DNA of 64,000 nt from Mucilaginibacter sp. cycad4 (GCF_034263275.1 NZ_CP139559.1:682001-746000); one strand, 5' to 3'. Shown: positions 37,182-46,751, counted from the stretch's first letter. Notes: a model not told the origin generated them from the letters alone. A program made the numbers and translations.

Positions 37182-37772
37182 ATGAACAGGTTAGCGCGGG
37201 TATTATTCAGGTATTTTGTAAAAGGGATGTTGGTGGTGGTGCCCATAGGCGCAGCCATTTTCCTGATGTACTGGGCGGTAGCCAGTATTGATAAAGCCCT
37301 TAACCTGAGCGATCTTTTAGTTGATAAGGCAGGTAAACACGTATATATCCCCGGCTTGGGGATCCTGAACGTAGTGGTGGTTATCATGATCATGGGGGTG
37401 TTGGTTACCAATGTAATCACCGAACCCATTAAAGGCTGGTTTAAGCGCTGGTTTGCACGTTTGCCCATCTTCGCGTTCCTGTATTCGTCAATAAAAGATC
37501 TGACCGAAGCTTTTGTTGGTGAAGAGAAAAAGTTTAATGAACCGGTATTGGTTGAGGTAAATGAGTTCGGTTTAAAAAAGATAGGTTTCCTGGTTCAGAA
37601 AGATCTGGCAAAGATCGGTTTACCTGGTGAAGTAGCTGTGTATTTTCCGTATTCCTACTCGTTTGCAGGCCAGGTGATCATCATTGCTGCCGATAAGGTA
37701 AAACCGATGGATAAGAGTGCAGCCGATGTAATGAAGTTTGTAATATCGGGCGGGGTGAGCGGGTTGGATTAG
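37182..37772 (+). CDS. DUF502 family membrane protein
   Basis: A 196-residue inner-membrane protein. Two spans are visible, about residues 12-35 and 55-80 (VVVIMIMGVLVTNVI), followed by the family motif LPIFAFLYSSIKDLTEAFV and a soluble C-terminal part (YFPYSYSFAGQVIIIAADKV). DUF502 has no established biochemical role; related plant proteins (LCV-like) are trafficking factors, which does not transfer here. Likely co-transcribed with the MurF-Alr gene. Confidence 0.88.
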   Translation: MNRLARVLFRYFVKGMLVVVPIGAAIFLMYWAVASIDKALNLSDLLVDKAGKHVYIPGLGILNVVVVIMIMGVLVTNVITEPIKGWFKRWFARLPIFAFLYSSIKDLTEAFVGEEKKFNEPVLVEVNEFGLKKIGFLVQKDLAKIGLPGEVAVYFPYSYSFAGQVIIIAADKVKPMDKSAADVMKFVISGGVSGLD

Positions 37773-37829
37773 CCCCCTCTAAACGGCGTAGCCCTCATGA
37801 GCACTAAAAACAAATTAATCGCGAGTAAT

Positions 37830-37891
37830 CTCCCCCGGCAGGGGAGACTTTCTTAAAGCCCTCCCTTCCGGGGAGGGTTGGGGTGGGGCTT
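37830..37891. repeat. GC-rich intergenic hairpins
   Basis: CTCCCC/GGGGAG pair at 37830-37846, and AAGCCC...CTCCC pairs with GGGAGG...GGGGCTT in 37855-37891. Both lie between two convergent genes. The second hairpin can serve as a terminator in either direction. Such CTCCCC-rich segments appear again before trpD, which suggests a dispersed repeat family. Confidence 0.6.
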
Positions 37892-37899
37892 GCATGCTC

Positions 37900-39156
37900 C
37901 TATGGTATCACCTCCACCTCTTTTGAATCTGTCACCCCGGCTTTCTTAAAACTCCTGATCGCCAAAAAAACAGCTATCAGCATCAATACAGCTCCCAATA
38001 TATAAGGTGCGCCCGGAAAATAGGTTGAAGTATTGCGATGGGTGAACAAATGAAACACCGAACTCATTAATAGCGGCCCAATGATCACTGCCAAACTGCT
38101 GATACTGGTTAACGAGCCCTGCAATTCGCCCTGCTCTTTGGCTGATACCGTACTGGTGATCATACCCTGTAATGATGGCCCGGAAATGCCTCCAAGACAA
38201 TAGGGCACCATAAAAACATACATCATCCAGCCCTGGTTGGCAAAAGCTATGAGGCTTAAACCTATGGTGTAAAATAATAAGCCGGCTATAATATTTTTCT
38301 CCTGTCCAAATTTAGGGATGGTAAATCTGATGAGCCCGCCTTGTATGGATACCAGTACTATGCCGATGAAGAACCCCAAAAAGCCGATGCTCTTGAGCGA
38401 CCAGTCAAATTTTTCAGTTACATAAAACGACAGCACATATTCAACAGCCTTTTGAGCGATGTATACTAATGAAAACGCACCGATCAAGCCGGTTAAGGAA
38501 GGATAACGAGACAAGTTACGCAACGAGCTGATGGGATTGGCTTTTTTCCATTCAAAACGCCTGCGGTTTTTGATGTTCAATGATTCGGGCAATACAAAGT
38601 AACCATATGCTGCGTTCAGGAGCGCCAACGCGGCAGCGAGCATAAACGGAAACCTTATATTCAATGCACCCAGGAAGCTGCCGGTACCTATGCCAATGAT
38701 AAATCCAAGTCCGGATGCTGCTCCAACCAAACCGAAATTTGCCGCCCGGTTTTTACCGGTACTGATATCGGCAATATAAGCGGTCGCGGTGGTATTGCTG
38801 GCCCCTGCAAAGCCCGCTATTGCCCGCCCGATAAACAACCATGCTACGGTAGGAGCAAAGGCCATAAAAAAATAATCGATCCCAAAACCTAACAACGAAC
38901 TTAATAATACCGGCCGGCGACCGTACCTGTCACTCAAATTGCCCAGCAACGATGAAAACAGGAACTGCATAGAGGCGTAGGTGAAGGTTAAGTAGCCGTT
39001 GTATTGTGCCGCGGTACTAACATCCATATTGCCCAGTTTTTCGAGCAGGGAGGGCATTACCGGGATGATGATGCCTAAACCAAGTACATCAATAAAAAGC
39101 GTTACGAAAATAAACCCTAAGGCGGCGGTATGTTTTTTTTTAGGTTTGGCGCTCAT
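37900..39156 (-). CDS. MFS transporter, TCR/Tet family
   Basis: A 418-residue major facilitator protein with twelve predicted membrane spans. The conserved loop [14 protein letters not shown] between spans 2 and 3 and the early motif [16 protein letters not shown] match proton-driven drug exporters of the TetA-like group. Substrate is unknown, and the sequence does not tell whether it gives resistance. It is a clear paralog of the next gene, with the same orientation and length. Confidence 0.88.
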   Translation of the reverse strand: MSAKPKKKHTAALGFIFVTLFIDVLGLGIIIPVMPSLLEKLGNMDVSTAAQYNGYLTFTYASMQFLFSSLLGNLSDRYGRRPVLLSSLLGFGIDYFFMAFAPTVAWLFIGRAIAGFAGASNTTATAYIADISTGKNRAANFGLVGAASGLGFIIGIGTGSFLGALNIRFPFMLAAALALLNAAYGYFVLPESLNIKNRRRFEWKKANPISSLRNLSRYPSLTGLIGAFSLVYIAQKAVEYVLSFYVTEKFDWSLKSIGFLGFFIGIVLVSIQGGLIRFTIPKFGQEKNIIAGLLFYTIGLSLIAFANQGWMMYVFMVPYCLGGISGPSLQGMITSTVSAKEQGELQGSLTSISSLAVIIGPLLMSSVFHLFTHRNTSTYFPGAPYILGAVLMLIAVFLAIRSFKKAGVTDSKEVEVIP

Positions 39157-39243
39157 TAATAATGATAAAGGTTTAAGCGGGTTAAAAGTTTTGTTATGGG
39201 CTGTTTTACAGTTTTATCTTTGATTAATACCTGCTTCTTTTTT

Positions 39244-39440
39244 GCCGTCGTTGGTGTTATCACAACAATCGGCCGGCAGATTTTATAATTCCCTCCCCTG
39301 GAAGGGAATCGCACAATCCCGCACTTGCCGTTGTTGGTGTTGTCACCAACAACTTTACGCCTTGTCTTTTAATAATGGTGTTCCGATATTATAAAAATAC
39401 GAGAGCCCAAAATGTTGCTGGTGACAACACCAACAACGGG
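39244..39440. repeat. GTTGTTGGTGTTGTCACC repeat set between the MFS genes
   Basis: Three copies: a degenerate one at 39244-39266, a full one at 39327-39350, and an inverted one at 39417-39440. The middle copy is itself part of a perfect hairpin, GTTGTTGGTG and CACCAACAAC at 39330-39353. The copies could form alternative structures. They lie downstream of the 421-residue transporter and upstream of the 418-residue one. Confidence 0.8.
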
Positions 39441-39481
39441 CGAGCTTTGTGCATTCTGCATTAAGCTTTTTTATAAAACGG

Positions 39482-40747
39482 TTAATGCAACGTAGCTATA
39501 GCATCAACATCCTTCGCCGAGGTTTTTTTAACGTTTTTGAAATTACGGATAGCAAGCAAAGCGCTTATGAGCATCAGTATCGCACCTAAAATAAATGGCG
39601 CCCCCGGCAAAAAGAAAGGCCTTTTATCATTAGTAAAATAGTAAAATAAGGTGGTCATCACCCAGGGGCCAAAAATTGCGCTTAAGCTCATCAAACTGGT
39701 GAGGCCGCCCTGCAATTCGCCCTGTTCATTGGCCGGTACCTGGTTGGTCATGATGCCCTGTAATGCCGGGCCCGCTATACCGCCAAGGGCATAAGGCACC
39801 ATAAAGGCAAACATCATCCATCCCCGGGTTGCCATGGCAAACAGGATAAGGCCGATACTATATAGCAGCAAGCCAACCCAAATGCAGCGCTCCATGCCCA
39901 GCTTGGGCAGTATCACACGCATCAGGCCGCCCTGAACAAGCGCTATCATCAGCCCTATAAAGGCAAGGGAATAACCAACGGTATCCTCGCCCCATTTAAA
40001 TTTTTCGAAGGTAAAATATGTCCAAACGTTTTGTACGGCCTGGCCTGCAAAGTACACCAGGAACAGTGACAATGCTAAACCTATTACCGAAGGATATTTT
40101 TTTAATTGCAGCAATGAGCCCAGCGGATTCGCCCTTTTAACATCGAAGGGACGGCGATGGGCATCGTCCAGCGACTCTGGCAGGATAAAGAATCCATAAA
40201 TGGCATTCAAAAAGGCTAAGCCGGCAGCCGCAAAAAACGGATATTGAACATCCATTTTACCTAACACACCGCCAATTGCCGGGCCAATGATAAAGCCAAG
40301 GCCAAAGGCAACACCTATCATCCCAAAGTTTTGGGCGCGTTTTTCTGGCGTACTTACATCGGCTATGTAGGCCGATGCTGTGGTAAAGCTGGCGCCGGTG
40401 ATGCCCGCAATGGCCCGGCCTAAAAATAGCCACCATATGGATGGTGCAAAGGCAAGAAACAGATAATCAATGCCAAAACCCAATAAGGAACAAAGTAAAA
40501 CCGGACGGCGGCCATACTTATCGCTCAGGTTGCCTATCATTGGCGAAAACAGGAACTGCATTACCGAATAGGCCAGCGTTAAAAAACCAGCATAAAGCGA
40601 AGCTTCGCTAAGCCCGGCGTGGATCAGTTTTTCAATTAGTTTGGGCAGTACAGGTATAATGATCCCTAAGCCTACCACATCAATCAGTAAAGTAACAAAT
40701 ATGAAGCCTAAAGCTCCCTGGGGTTTATTCTTGGCGGACTTATCCAT
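39482..40747 (-). CDS. MFS transporter, TCR/Tet family (paralog)
   Basis: A 421-residue twelve-span exporter-like protein. Motifs [14 protein letters not shown] and [16 protein letters not shown] match its neighbour, and long stretches of both are alignable, such as SYAL- and [17 protein letters not shown] segments. The pair probably arose by tandem duplication and then diverged. A 325-base gap with inverted repeats separates them, so they may be separately expressed. Confidence 0.88.
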   Translation of the reverse strand: MDKSAKNKPQGALGFIFVTLLIDVVGLGIIIPVLPKLIEKLIHAGLSEASLYAGFLTLAYSVMQFLFSPMIGNLSDKYGRRPVLLCSLLGFGIDYLFLAFAPSIWWLFLGRAIAGITGASFTTASAYIADVSTPEKRAQNFGMIGVAFGLGFIIGPAIGGVLGKMDVQYPFFAAAGLAFLNAIYGFFILPESLDDAHRRPFDVKRANPLGSLLQLKKYPSVIGLALSLFLVYFAGQAVQNVWTYFTFEKFKWGEDTVGYSLAFIGLMIALVQGGLMRVILPKLGMERCIWVGLLLYSIGLILFAMATRGWMMFAFMVPYALGGIAGPALQGIMTNQVPANEQGELQGGLTSLMSLSAIFGPWVMTTLFYYFTNDKRPFFLPGAPFILGAILMLISALLAIRNFKNVKKTSAKDVDAIATLH

Positions 40748-40840
40748 GGCGCAAAATAAATTATTAACGTTAATAATTGTTAAAATAATTGTATTTATAA
40801 TAATTAGTACTTAACTTGAACTATATAATTAGTTAAACCT

Positions 40841-42796
40841 ATGAAACCACACAAATCAATGATGTTATTGCCGGCATTGCTGGCTATGCAAAATGTTTTT
40901 GCACAAAGTAACCATCTTACATTATCTGATAATTATCCATCTCCAGCTGAAAAAGTTAAGATTAACTATGATCCGGCGGGTACGCCCGTTGCCGGAAAAA
41001 AGGATATCAGCGCAGAGGTATATTACATTGATGGGAAGGATAACCCGGCAGCTGACCTCGAACTAAAACCTAATGGTACTTTACTTTCCGGCGATTTTAC
41101 GATTCCTGCTACGGCGAAAGCTTTTTTTGTAAAGATCTTTAGTAACGGTGATATTGATAATAATAATGACAAAGGGTACGTATACTTAGTTTATAAAGAT
41201 AAAAAACCTGTTCAGGGTGCTTATGAAGCAAAAGGTTATATATTGGCCAGTGGGGTTGGCAGCAATTTTGCCAAAATAAAGACCGACCAGGAAGAAGGCC
41301 TGTCCTTATTTAAAAAGGAATACGATACATATCCGCAGGCCGAAAAACCATACCAGTTTAATTACTACTACATATTAGCAAAGAAGAAAGATCCGGCTAC
41401 TGCTGCCCTGTTAGAGGCCAAAGTTAAATCGCTTGAAAAAAGCACAGTAGAAAAAGACCTGATCCTGGCCGCTAATATCCTGAACTGGCGGAGCAAAAAG
41501 GCTTCTGCCGATTCATTGGGCGAGATTATCAAAGCTAAATACCCTAACGGTGAATCTGTAAAAAACGAAGCAGAGTTTGCTATGATGCGCGAAAAGGATG
41601 TGCACAAAAAAGATTCGCTTTATAAAGCATATATAGCCAAATTCCCGGATATGGCCACTGATAAAGGCTCACGCATAGATTACATAAGAGGACAACTGGC
41701 TACCGGCTTTTTAACTGATGGTAATACTGCTGCTTTTAATGCTTATGCAGCACAGGTGCAAAATAAATCAAGTATTGCAAACAGTTACAATAACATAGCT
41801 TATGGTTGGGCCCAAAAAGATGAGCGCCTCGGGGAAGCAGAAAAGTTGTCAAAACAATCGCTGGACATCGTTATTGAAAAAATGAAGCATCCCGGGGCTT
41901 CGCCGTTTATGTCGGTAAAGAGCATGCAAAAGCAAAACAAGGATGTATATAACATGTATGCTGATAGTTATGCATTCATTTTATATAAAGAGAAAAAATA
42001 TGACGAGGCCCTTAAATATCAAAAAGAAGTTTATGCAGATAGCAAGGATAATGACCCTATCACCAATGAGCATTACGTACTTATTTTAAATGCCCTTGGC
42101 AAATATGCCGAATCAAAAGATGTAATTGAGGGCGCATTTAAGGCAGCTAAAGTTACCCCGGCTTTAAAGGACGAGCTAAAAAAGGCCTATGTTGGCTTAA
42201 AAGGTGGCGAAGCAGGTTACGATCAATACCTGGCTGACTTGTCAGATATTGCAAAAAACAAAAAGAAAGAAGAGGTGGCTAAACAAATGATCAACGAGCC
42301 AGCCACCAAATTTGCCCTTAAAGATTTTGAGGGAAACACCGTTTCGCTGGCCGACTTAAAAGGCAAAATTGTTATAGTTGATTTTTGGGCTACCTGGTGC
42401 GGCCCTTGTAAAGCATCTTTTCCGGGAATGCAAATGGCTGTAAATAAATATAAGGACGATCAGGATGTGAAATTCCTGTTTGTTGATACCTGGGAAAACG
42501 GCGATAATTATATTGATGGTGTAAAGAAATTCATTACCGAAAATAAATACACTTTCAACGTGCTGATAGATGAAAAAGGCAGCGATGGCAGGCAGTCAAA
42601 AGTGGTATCACAATTTGGTGTAACCGGCATACCGAGCAAGTTTATTATTGATAAAAACGGCAATATCCGGTTTAAGGTGGTAGGCTTTGATGGTTCGGCT
42701 GATGGACTGGTAGACGAAGTGAGCACAATGATTGACATGGCAAAAGCGCCGGTAGCCGCGGAAGTTGCTGCTACTCCAAAACAAAACATGAAATAA
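40841..42796 (+). CDS. Secreted thioredoxin-like (TlpA-type) protein with helical-repeat region
   Basis: A 651-residue exported protein. Signal peptide ends at VFAQ (about residue 22). Residues 23-150 form a beta domain, about 155-480 form a helical region with TPR-like repeats (DEALKYQKEVYADSKDNDP), and about 485-635 are a redoxin domain with the active site ATWCGPCKASFPGM, cysteines C520 and C523, and cis-Pro in GIPSKFI. Such proteins reduce periplasmic disulfides or sense redox state. The gene is monocistronic with a strong terminator 29 bases after it. Confidence 0.87.
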   Translation: MKPHKSMMLLPALLAMQNVFAQSNHLTLSDNYPSPAEKVKINYDPAGTPVAGKKDISAEVYYIDGKDNPAADLELKPNGTLLSGDFTIPATAKAFFVKIFSNGDIDNNNDKGYVYLVYKDKKPVQGAYEAKGYILASGVGSNFAKIKTDQEEGLSLFKKEYDTYPQAEKPYQFNYYYILAKKKDPATAALLEAKVKSLEKSTVEKDLILAANILNWRSKKASADSLGEIIKAKYPNGESVKNEAEFAMMREKDVHKKDSLYKAYIAKFPDMATDKGSRIDYIRGQLATGFLTDGNTAAFNAYAAQVQNKSSIANSYNNIAYGWAQKDERLGEAEKLSKQSLDIVIEKMKHPGASPFMSVKSMQKQNKDVYNMYADSYAFILYKEKKYDEALKYQKEVYADSKDNDPITNEHYVLILNALGKYAESKDVIEGAFKAAKVTPALKDELKKAYVGLKGGEAGYDQYLADLSDIAKNKKKEEVAKQMINEPATKFALKDFEGNTVSLADLKGKIVIVDFWATWCGPCKASFPGMQMAVNKYKDDQDVKFLFVDTWENGDNYIDGVKKFITENKYTFNVLIDEKGSDGRQSKVVSQFGVTGIPSKFIIDKNGNIRFKVVGFDGSADGLVDEVSTMIDMAKAPVAAEVAATPKQNMK

Positions 42797-42825
42797 CTGA
42801 TTGCAAACCTAAAACTATATCAAAC

Positions 42826-42856
42826 AAAAATGCCGCACCATTAGGGCGGCATTTTT
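42826..42856 (+). terminator. Terminator after the thioredoxin-like gene
   Basis: AAAAATGCCGC pairs with GCGGCATTTTT around a nine-base loop. The 26 bases from 42811 to 42836 recur exactly at 43416-43441, so the terminator is duplicated around the next gene. Confidence 0.9.
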
Positions 42857-42981
42857 CGTGAGAACAGTTAAAGCAAGTAAACTCACGTTCGCTGTTCGAA
42901 ATTTCTTCGGGCAGCGGTTGGGTAAGTATACGTTGTTAGATAAACAGGTAATAATTTGTATTTTAGACAAAAAGACGCACA

Positions 42982-43383
42982 GTGAAATATTATTCGCGCA
43001 AATCATTTATCTTCATTGCGTTAATCATTTTTATTGCGATAATGATAGTGGTTAGCTTTTTAGATAAAGCCTACGTAGGGTCTTGTATATTGGTAGCCGT
43101 AATGATCTATTTAATTTGGATGTGGTATGACACCTATTACAGTATTAATGGCAATCAACTATTTTATAAGTCAGCTTTGTTAAATGGAACTATTGAAATC
43201 GATACTATCGTTGAGATAGTTAAGACTAAGAATTTTTTTATAGGTTTAAAGCCTTCGTTATCAGCCAAAGGAATTATCATAAAATATAAAAAATACGATG
43301 ATATCTATATTTCGCCCCAAAATATCGATCAATTTATTAGAGAGTTAAAACAAATTAATCCTGCTATAAAAACAACTGAATGA
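42982..43383 (+). CDS. Small membrane protein with PH-like domain
   Basis: A 133-residue protein starting at GTG. Two membrane spans lie near residues 8-27 and 32-50 (SFIFIALIIFIAIMIVVSF; CILVAVMIYLIWMW). The rest (YYSINGNQLFYKSALLNGTI, GIIIKYKKYDDIYISPQNI, split here into parts) has the strand pattern of a bacterial PH domain. No function is known for such proteins. The gene is flanked by near-identical terminators, suggesting insertion or duplication. Confidence 0.75.
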   Translation: MKYYSRKSFIFIALIIFIAIMIVVSFLDKAYVGSCILVAVMIYLIWMWYDTYYSINGNQLFYKSALLNGTIEIDTIVEIVKTKNFFIGLKPSLSAKGIIIKYKKYDDIYISPQNIDQFIRELKQINPAIKTTE

Positions 43384-43430
43384 TTGTTTTTAGCCAAACA
43401 AAACGTTATATCAATAAAACTATATCAAAC

Positions 43431-43461
43431 AAAAATGCCGCCCTGTTGGAGCGGCATTTTT
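43431..43461. terminator. Bidirectional terminator, duplicate of the one at 42826
   Basis: AAAAATGCCGC pairs with GCGGCATTTTT. It lies between the convergent PH-domain and LOG-family genes and has T-runs in both directions. Confidence 0.88.
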
Positions 43462-43475
43462 GTTTGTATTGCCTG

Positions 43476-44183
43476 TTAAAAGTTTGGCTTAAGCACGTAT
43501 TTGTTATAGAAACGGGTGATGTGCTCAACAGCTTCTTCGGCGGTATCAACCACACGATAAAGGTTAAGGTCGTCGGGATTGATATTGTGCTGATCGTTCA
43601 GCATTTTTTCTTCAACCCATTTAAACAGGCCTTTCCAGTACTCAACCCCAACAAAAATGATTGGGAAACGGGCAATTTTACCGGTTTGGATAAGGGTAAT
43701 AGCCTCAAACGATTCATCCATAGTGCCAAAGCCGCCGGGCAAAATGATAAAGCCCTGCGAGTATTTCATAAACATAACCTTGCGGATAAAGAAGTAATCA
43801 AACTCCATGATCTTATCCCTGTCGATATATTTATTGTGGAACTGCTCAAAAGGCAGTTCAATGTTGAGGCCAACCGATTTACCGCCATTTTCATAAGCGC
43901 CTTTGTTGGCTGCTTCCATGATACCCGGTCCGCCGCCTGATATTACACCATAACCATGCTCGGTAAGCAGGCGGGCTGTTTCTACAGCCAGTTGGTAGTA
44001 TTTGTTATCGGTGTGTGTACGTGCTGACCCAAAGATGGATACGCATGGGCCTATTTTGGCCAGTTTTTCAAAGCCGTCGACAAATTCGGCCATTATTTTA
44101 AAGATCTGCCAGGAGTCGGTAACTTTAATTTCCTGCCAGTTTTTGTTCTCGAATGCTTGTCTTATTTTATCTTCTCCGGTCAT
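43476..44183 (-). CDS. LOG-family (TIGR00730) Rossmann-fold protein
   Basis: A 235-residue protein of the LOG / lysine decarboxylase-like family. The signature motifs are SGGGPGIMEAANKGA and LPGGFGTMDE; in characterised members these bind a nucleoside monophosphate and cleave the N-glycosidic bond to release the base (cytokinin riboside 5'-phosphate phosphoribohydrolase). In bacteria the physiological substrate is usually a purine nucleotide. Length is normal. Next gene upstream is the symporter, separated by a repeat array. Confidence 0.9.
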   Translation of the reverse strand: MTGEDKIRQAFENKNWQEIKVTDSWQIFKIMAEFVDGFEKLAKIGPCVSIFGSARTHTDNKYYQLAVETARLLTEHGYGVISGGGPGIMEAANKGAYENGGKSVGLNIELPFEQFHNKYIDRDKIMEFDYFFIRKVMFMKYSQGFIILPGGFGTMDESFEAITLIQTGKIARFPIIFVGVEYWKGLFKWVEEKMLNDQHNINPDDLNLYRVVDTAEEAVEHITRFYNKYVLKPNF

Positions 44184-44194
44184 ATCCTTTTTTT

Positions 44195-44385
44195 AGTCCG
44201 GAAGTCGGGAGTCCGAAAGTCGGAAGTGTGTTTTCAGTCCGAAAGTCGGAACGTCCGAAAGTCCGGAAGTTTTATCTTATATTAATTAATGCAAAGTACA
44301 AAGAAAATTGATTCCGGTTTATTAGTCATTTAACTTTTTAATCATCCTATCTTCGGACTTTCCGACTGACGGACTTCGGACTTCC
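44195..44385. repeat. AAGTCCG/AAGTCGG array, left flank of the symporter gene
   Basis: Eight-base-like units (AAGTCCGA, AAGTCGGA) are repeated at 44195-44270, and their reverse complements at 44345-44385, so the halves can pair across an AT-rich spacer. The right half is inside the last codons of the symporter gene. There are no CRISPR-like spacers. Confidence 0.85.
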
Positions 44386-45835
44386 TCGAAGAGGATACCC
44401 ACAACCCGATAAATGTAATTAATCCATTTACAATGATGAGTTCGTTACCAAAAACATATCCGCCTAAAATTGATTTTGATTCGGCATTTAATAAATAACA
44501 TATAGCAGGAGAGAGTACGCAAATGAAAGGTACCAGTTTATCCATTGCCTGTCTGTTGCCTACAAACAAGCCAAATGAATAAAGGCCAAGCAAGGGGCCG
44601 TAAGTGTAGGATGCCACACTGAATATAGCACTTACTACAGCCTCGTTGTTTATGACGTTGAATATAATAATGGTCAAGAACATCAGCCCCGAAAAGGCTA
44701 TGTGTACCCAATGCCTTACAGCAACCATTTTTTTGCTGTTTACATCGTTGCGCTTGTTAAAGCCTAAAAAGTCTACACAAAAAGAAGTAGTGAGCGCTGT
44801 AAGTGCCGAGTCGGTAGTGGCAAAGGTAGCTGCCGTTAACCCCAGCATGAATACCATAGCCGGAACCAATCCTAAATATTGAAGGGCGATGGTAGGGTAC
44901 AGGTAGTCGGTTTTGGTAACATTGATGCCGTTTTTAGCGGCGTACATATAAAGCAAAGCGCCCACACTCAGGAAAAAGATATTGATGATTACGAAAACGC
45001 CAACAAAGCTGAACATGTTTTTTTGCGCTTCTTTGATGTTTTTAAGGCTGAGGTTTTTCTGCATCAGGTCCTGGTCAAGGCCGGTCATGCCGATGGTGAT
45101 AAACATAGCACCTAAAAACTGTTTGCCTAAATGCAGCTTGCTGCTCATAAAATCATTAAAGAAAAATATTTTAGAATAGCTGCTGTTTTTGATGGTTTCG
45201 GCAGCTTCAAAAATATTCATGTGCAGGCTTTGACAAATAAAGTAAATGGATAGGAAAACTGACAGCACCAGGAAAAACGTTTGCAGGCTATCGGTAATGA
45301 TAATGGTTTTCAAACCACCCTTAAAGGTGTACGACCAAATGAGCAGCAAACAAATTAGCACCGTAACAGCAAAGGGAACATGGTAGCTGTCGAAAATAAA
45401 CTTCTGCAGTACGATTACCACCAGGTATAACCTGAATGCCGAACCGATAACCCGGCTCACCAAAAATATAGCTGCCGCCGTTTTATAACTCCAAACACCT
45501 AAAGCGCCTTCAATATAACTGTAAATGGATGTGAGTTTAAGTCGGTAATATAAGGGGAGTAATACAGTAGCTATGATAAAAAAACCTGCCGCGTTGCCCA
45601 GCACAAACTGGAAATAAGCAAAATCATCGGTGCCAACCTTACCGGGAACGGAGATAAAAGTAACCCCGCTCAATGCCGTACCAATCATCCCGAAGGCAAC
45701 TAAGTACCATTTGGAATTTCGGTTGGCTACAAAGAAAGTATCGTTATCTGAAGATTTTTTTGATGTAAGCCACGAGATGATCAGCAATACCAAAAAATAA
45801 CCGATGATGAATGACAATAATACTCCTGGCGACAT
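44342..45835 (-). CDS. Sodium:solute symporter family protein
   Basis: A 497-residue membrane protein with about 13 predicted spans, of the SSS family (sodium-coupled uptake of sugars, amino acids or related solutes). Typical segments are MIGTALSGVTFISVPGKVG in span 2, SRVIGSAFRLYLVV in the middle and GLTAATFATTDSALTALTT near span 8, with the Ser/Thr cluster expected for sodium binding. The substrate is not predictable. The last residues (RKSEVRQSESPKIG) are encoded by the flanking repeat array, so the original stop may have been elsewhere. Confidence 0.9.
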   Translation of the reverse strand: MSPGVLLSFIIGYFLVLLIISWLTSKKSSDNDTFFVANRNSKWYLVAFGMIGTALSGVTFISVPGKVGTDDFAYFQFVLGNAAGFFIIATVLLPLYYRLKLTSIYSYIEGALGVWSYKTAAAIFLVSRVIGSAFRLYLVVIVLQKFIFDSYHVPFAVTVLICLLLIWSYTFKGGLKTIIITDSLQTFFLVLSVFLSIYFICQSLHMNIFEAAETIKNSSYSKIFFFNDFMSSKLHLGKQFLGAMFITIGMTGLDQDLMQKNLSLKNIKEAQKNMFSFVGVFVIINIFFLSVGALLYMYAAKNGINVTKTDYLYPTIALQYLGLVPAMVFMLGLTAATFATTDSALTALTTSFCVDFLGFNKRNDVNSKKMVAVRHWVHIAFSGLMFLTIIIFNVINNEAVVSAIFSVASYTYGPLLGLYSFGLFVGNRQAMDKLVPFICVLSPAICYLLNAESKSILGGYVFGNELIIVNGLITFIGLWVSSSRKSEVRQSESPKIG

Positions 45836-45845
45836 AGGTGTTGTT

Positions 45846-46102
45846 TAAGTCCGGAAGTCGGAAAGTCCGAAAGTCGGGTAAGTCCGAGAGTCGGCAAGTC
45901 CGAAAGTCCGAAAGATTTTTATTTAGTCCGGAAGTCGGGTAAGTCCGAAAGTCCGGAGGATTTTTTGCAAAATACAAATACATTGTAAGATTTGCCAACC
46001 ATAACTTCTCTACTTTTAATTTTCTAAATCTACAGGCATCCAACTTTCGGACTTACCCGACTTCCGGACTTTCCGACTTCCCAGACTTTCGGACTTCCGA
46101 CT
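45846..46102. repeat. AAGTCCG/AAGTCGG array, right flank of the symporter gene
   Basis: Units like those on the left flank occupy 45846-45958, and the reverse complements occupy 46043-46102, with an AT-rich spacer. Together with the left flank this brackets the symporter gene with two pairs of inverted arrays, and the right one ends ten bases before the recR promoter box. Confidence 0.85.
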
Positions 46103-46111
46103 TAAATTCCC

Positions 46112-46119
46112 TACCTTCG
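46112..46119 (+). promoter_or_regulatory. Promoter -7 box of recR
   Basis: TACCTTCG resembles TAnnTTTG with one mismatch and ends five bases before the recR start codon. With the usual distance from the box, transcription would start at or next to the ATG, giving a leaderless message. Confidence 0.55.
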
Positions 46120-46123
46120 CACA

Positions 46124-46750
46124 ATGAATTTCTCGTCCAAATTGCTGGAAAATGCCGTAGCCGAATTCGCTAAATTACCGGGGGTAGGTCAAAAAACCGC
46201 CCTGCGTTTGGTGCTGCATTTACTTAACCAGGATAAGCAGGATGTTGAACGTTTTAGTACCGCGGTAACCAAGCTCCGCAACGAGATTCAGTTTTGCCGG
46301 GTTTGCCATAATATCTCTGATCAGCCGGTTTGCGAGATCTGCTCATCACATCGTCGTGATCACAGCCTTATTTGCGTAGTTGAAGATACCCGCGACGTAA
46401 TGGCCATTGAAAATACCAATCAGTTTAATGGTGTTTATCATGTACTGGGTGGCTTAATATCGCCAATGGATGGCGTTGGACCGTCAGATTTGCAGGTGGA
46501 TACCCTGGTTGAACGTCTTAAACCAACAGCCGATAACGAGGTAAAAGAAGTGGTTTTTGCCCTCAGCGCCACCATGGAAGGTGATACAACACTGTTTTAT
46601 CTTCATAAAAAATTAAAAAATTACAATATTACGATAACAACCATAGCTCGTGGCATAGCTTTTGGTGGTGAATTAGAGTACGTAGACGAGATAACTTTGG
46701 GCCGTTCCATAGCTACCCGTGTTCCGTACGAAAATTCACTATCTAAATAG
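46124..46750 (+). CDS. recR: Recombination protein RecR
   Basis: A 208-residue protein of RecFOR-type gap repair, which loads RecA with RecO. The HhH segment is LPGVGQKTALRLVLHLL, the zinc-binding cysteines are in CRVCHNISDQPVCEICSS, and the Toprim domain starts with LICVVEDTRDVMAIE; GGLISPMDGVGP follows. Length and order fit. The ATG at 46124 directly follows the promoter box. The glycosyltransferase gene begins one base after its stop, suggesting one transcript. Confidence 0.96.
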   Translation: MNFSSKLLENAVAEFAKLPGVGQKTALRLVLHLLNQDKQDVERFSTAVTKLRNEIQFCRVCHNISDQPVCEICSSHRRDHSLICVVEDTRDVMAIENTNQFNGVYHVLGGLISPMDGVGPSDLQVDTLVERLKPTADNEVKEVVFALSATMEGDTTLFYLHKKLKNYNITITTIARGIAFGGELEYVDEITLGRSIATRVPYENSLSK

Positions 46751-46751
46751 C

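Noticed and set aside
43380..43940. A 186-codon frame opposite the LOG-family gene
   Set aside because: It is antisense to a well-supported LOG gene and has no protein family character.
44195..46102. AAGTCCG arrays as a CRISPR
   Set aside because: Units are about eight bases, adjacent and partly inverted, with no unique spacers and no cas genes.
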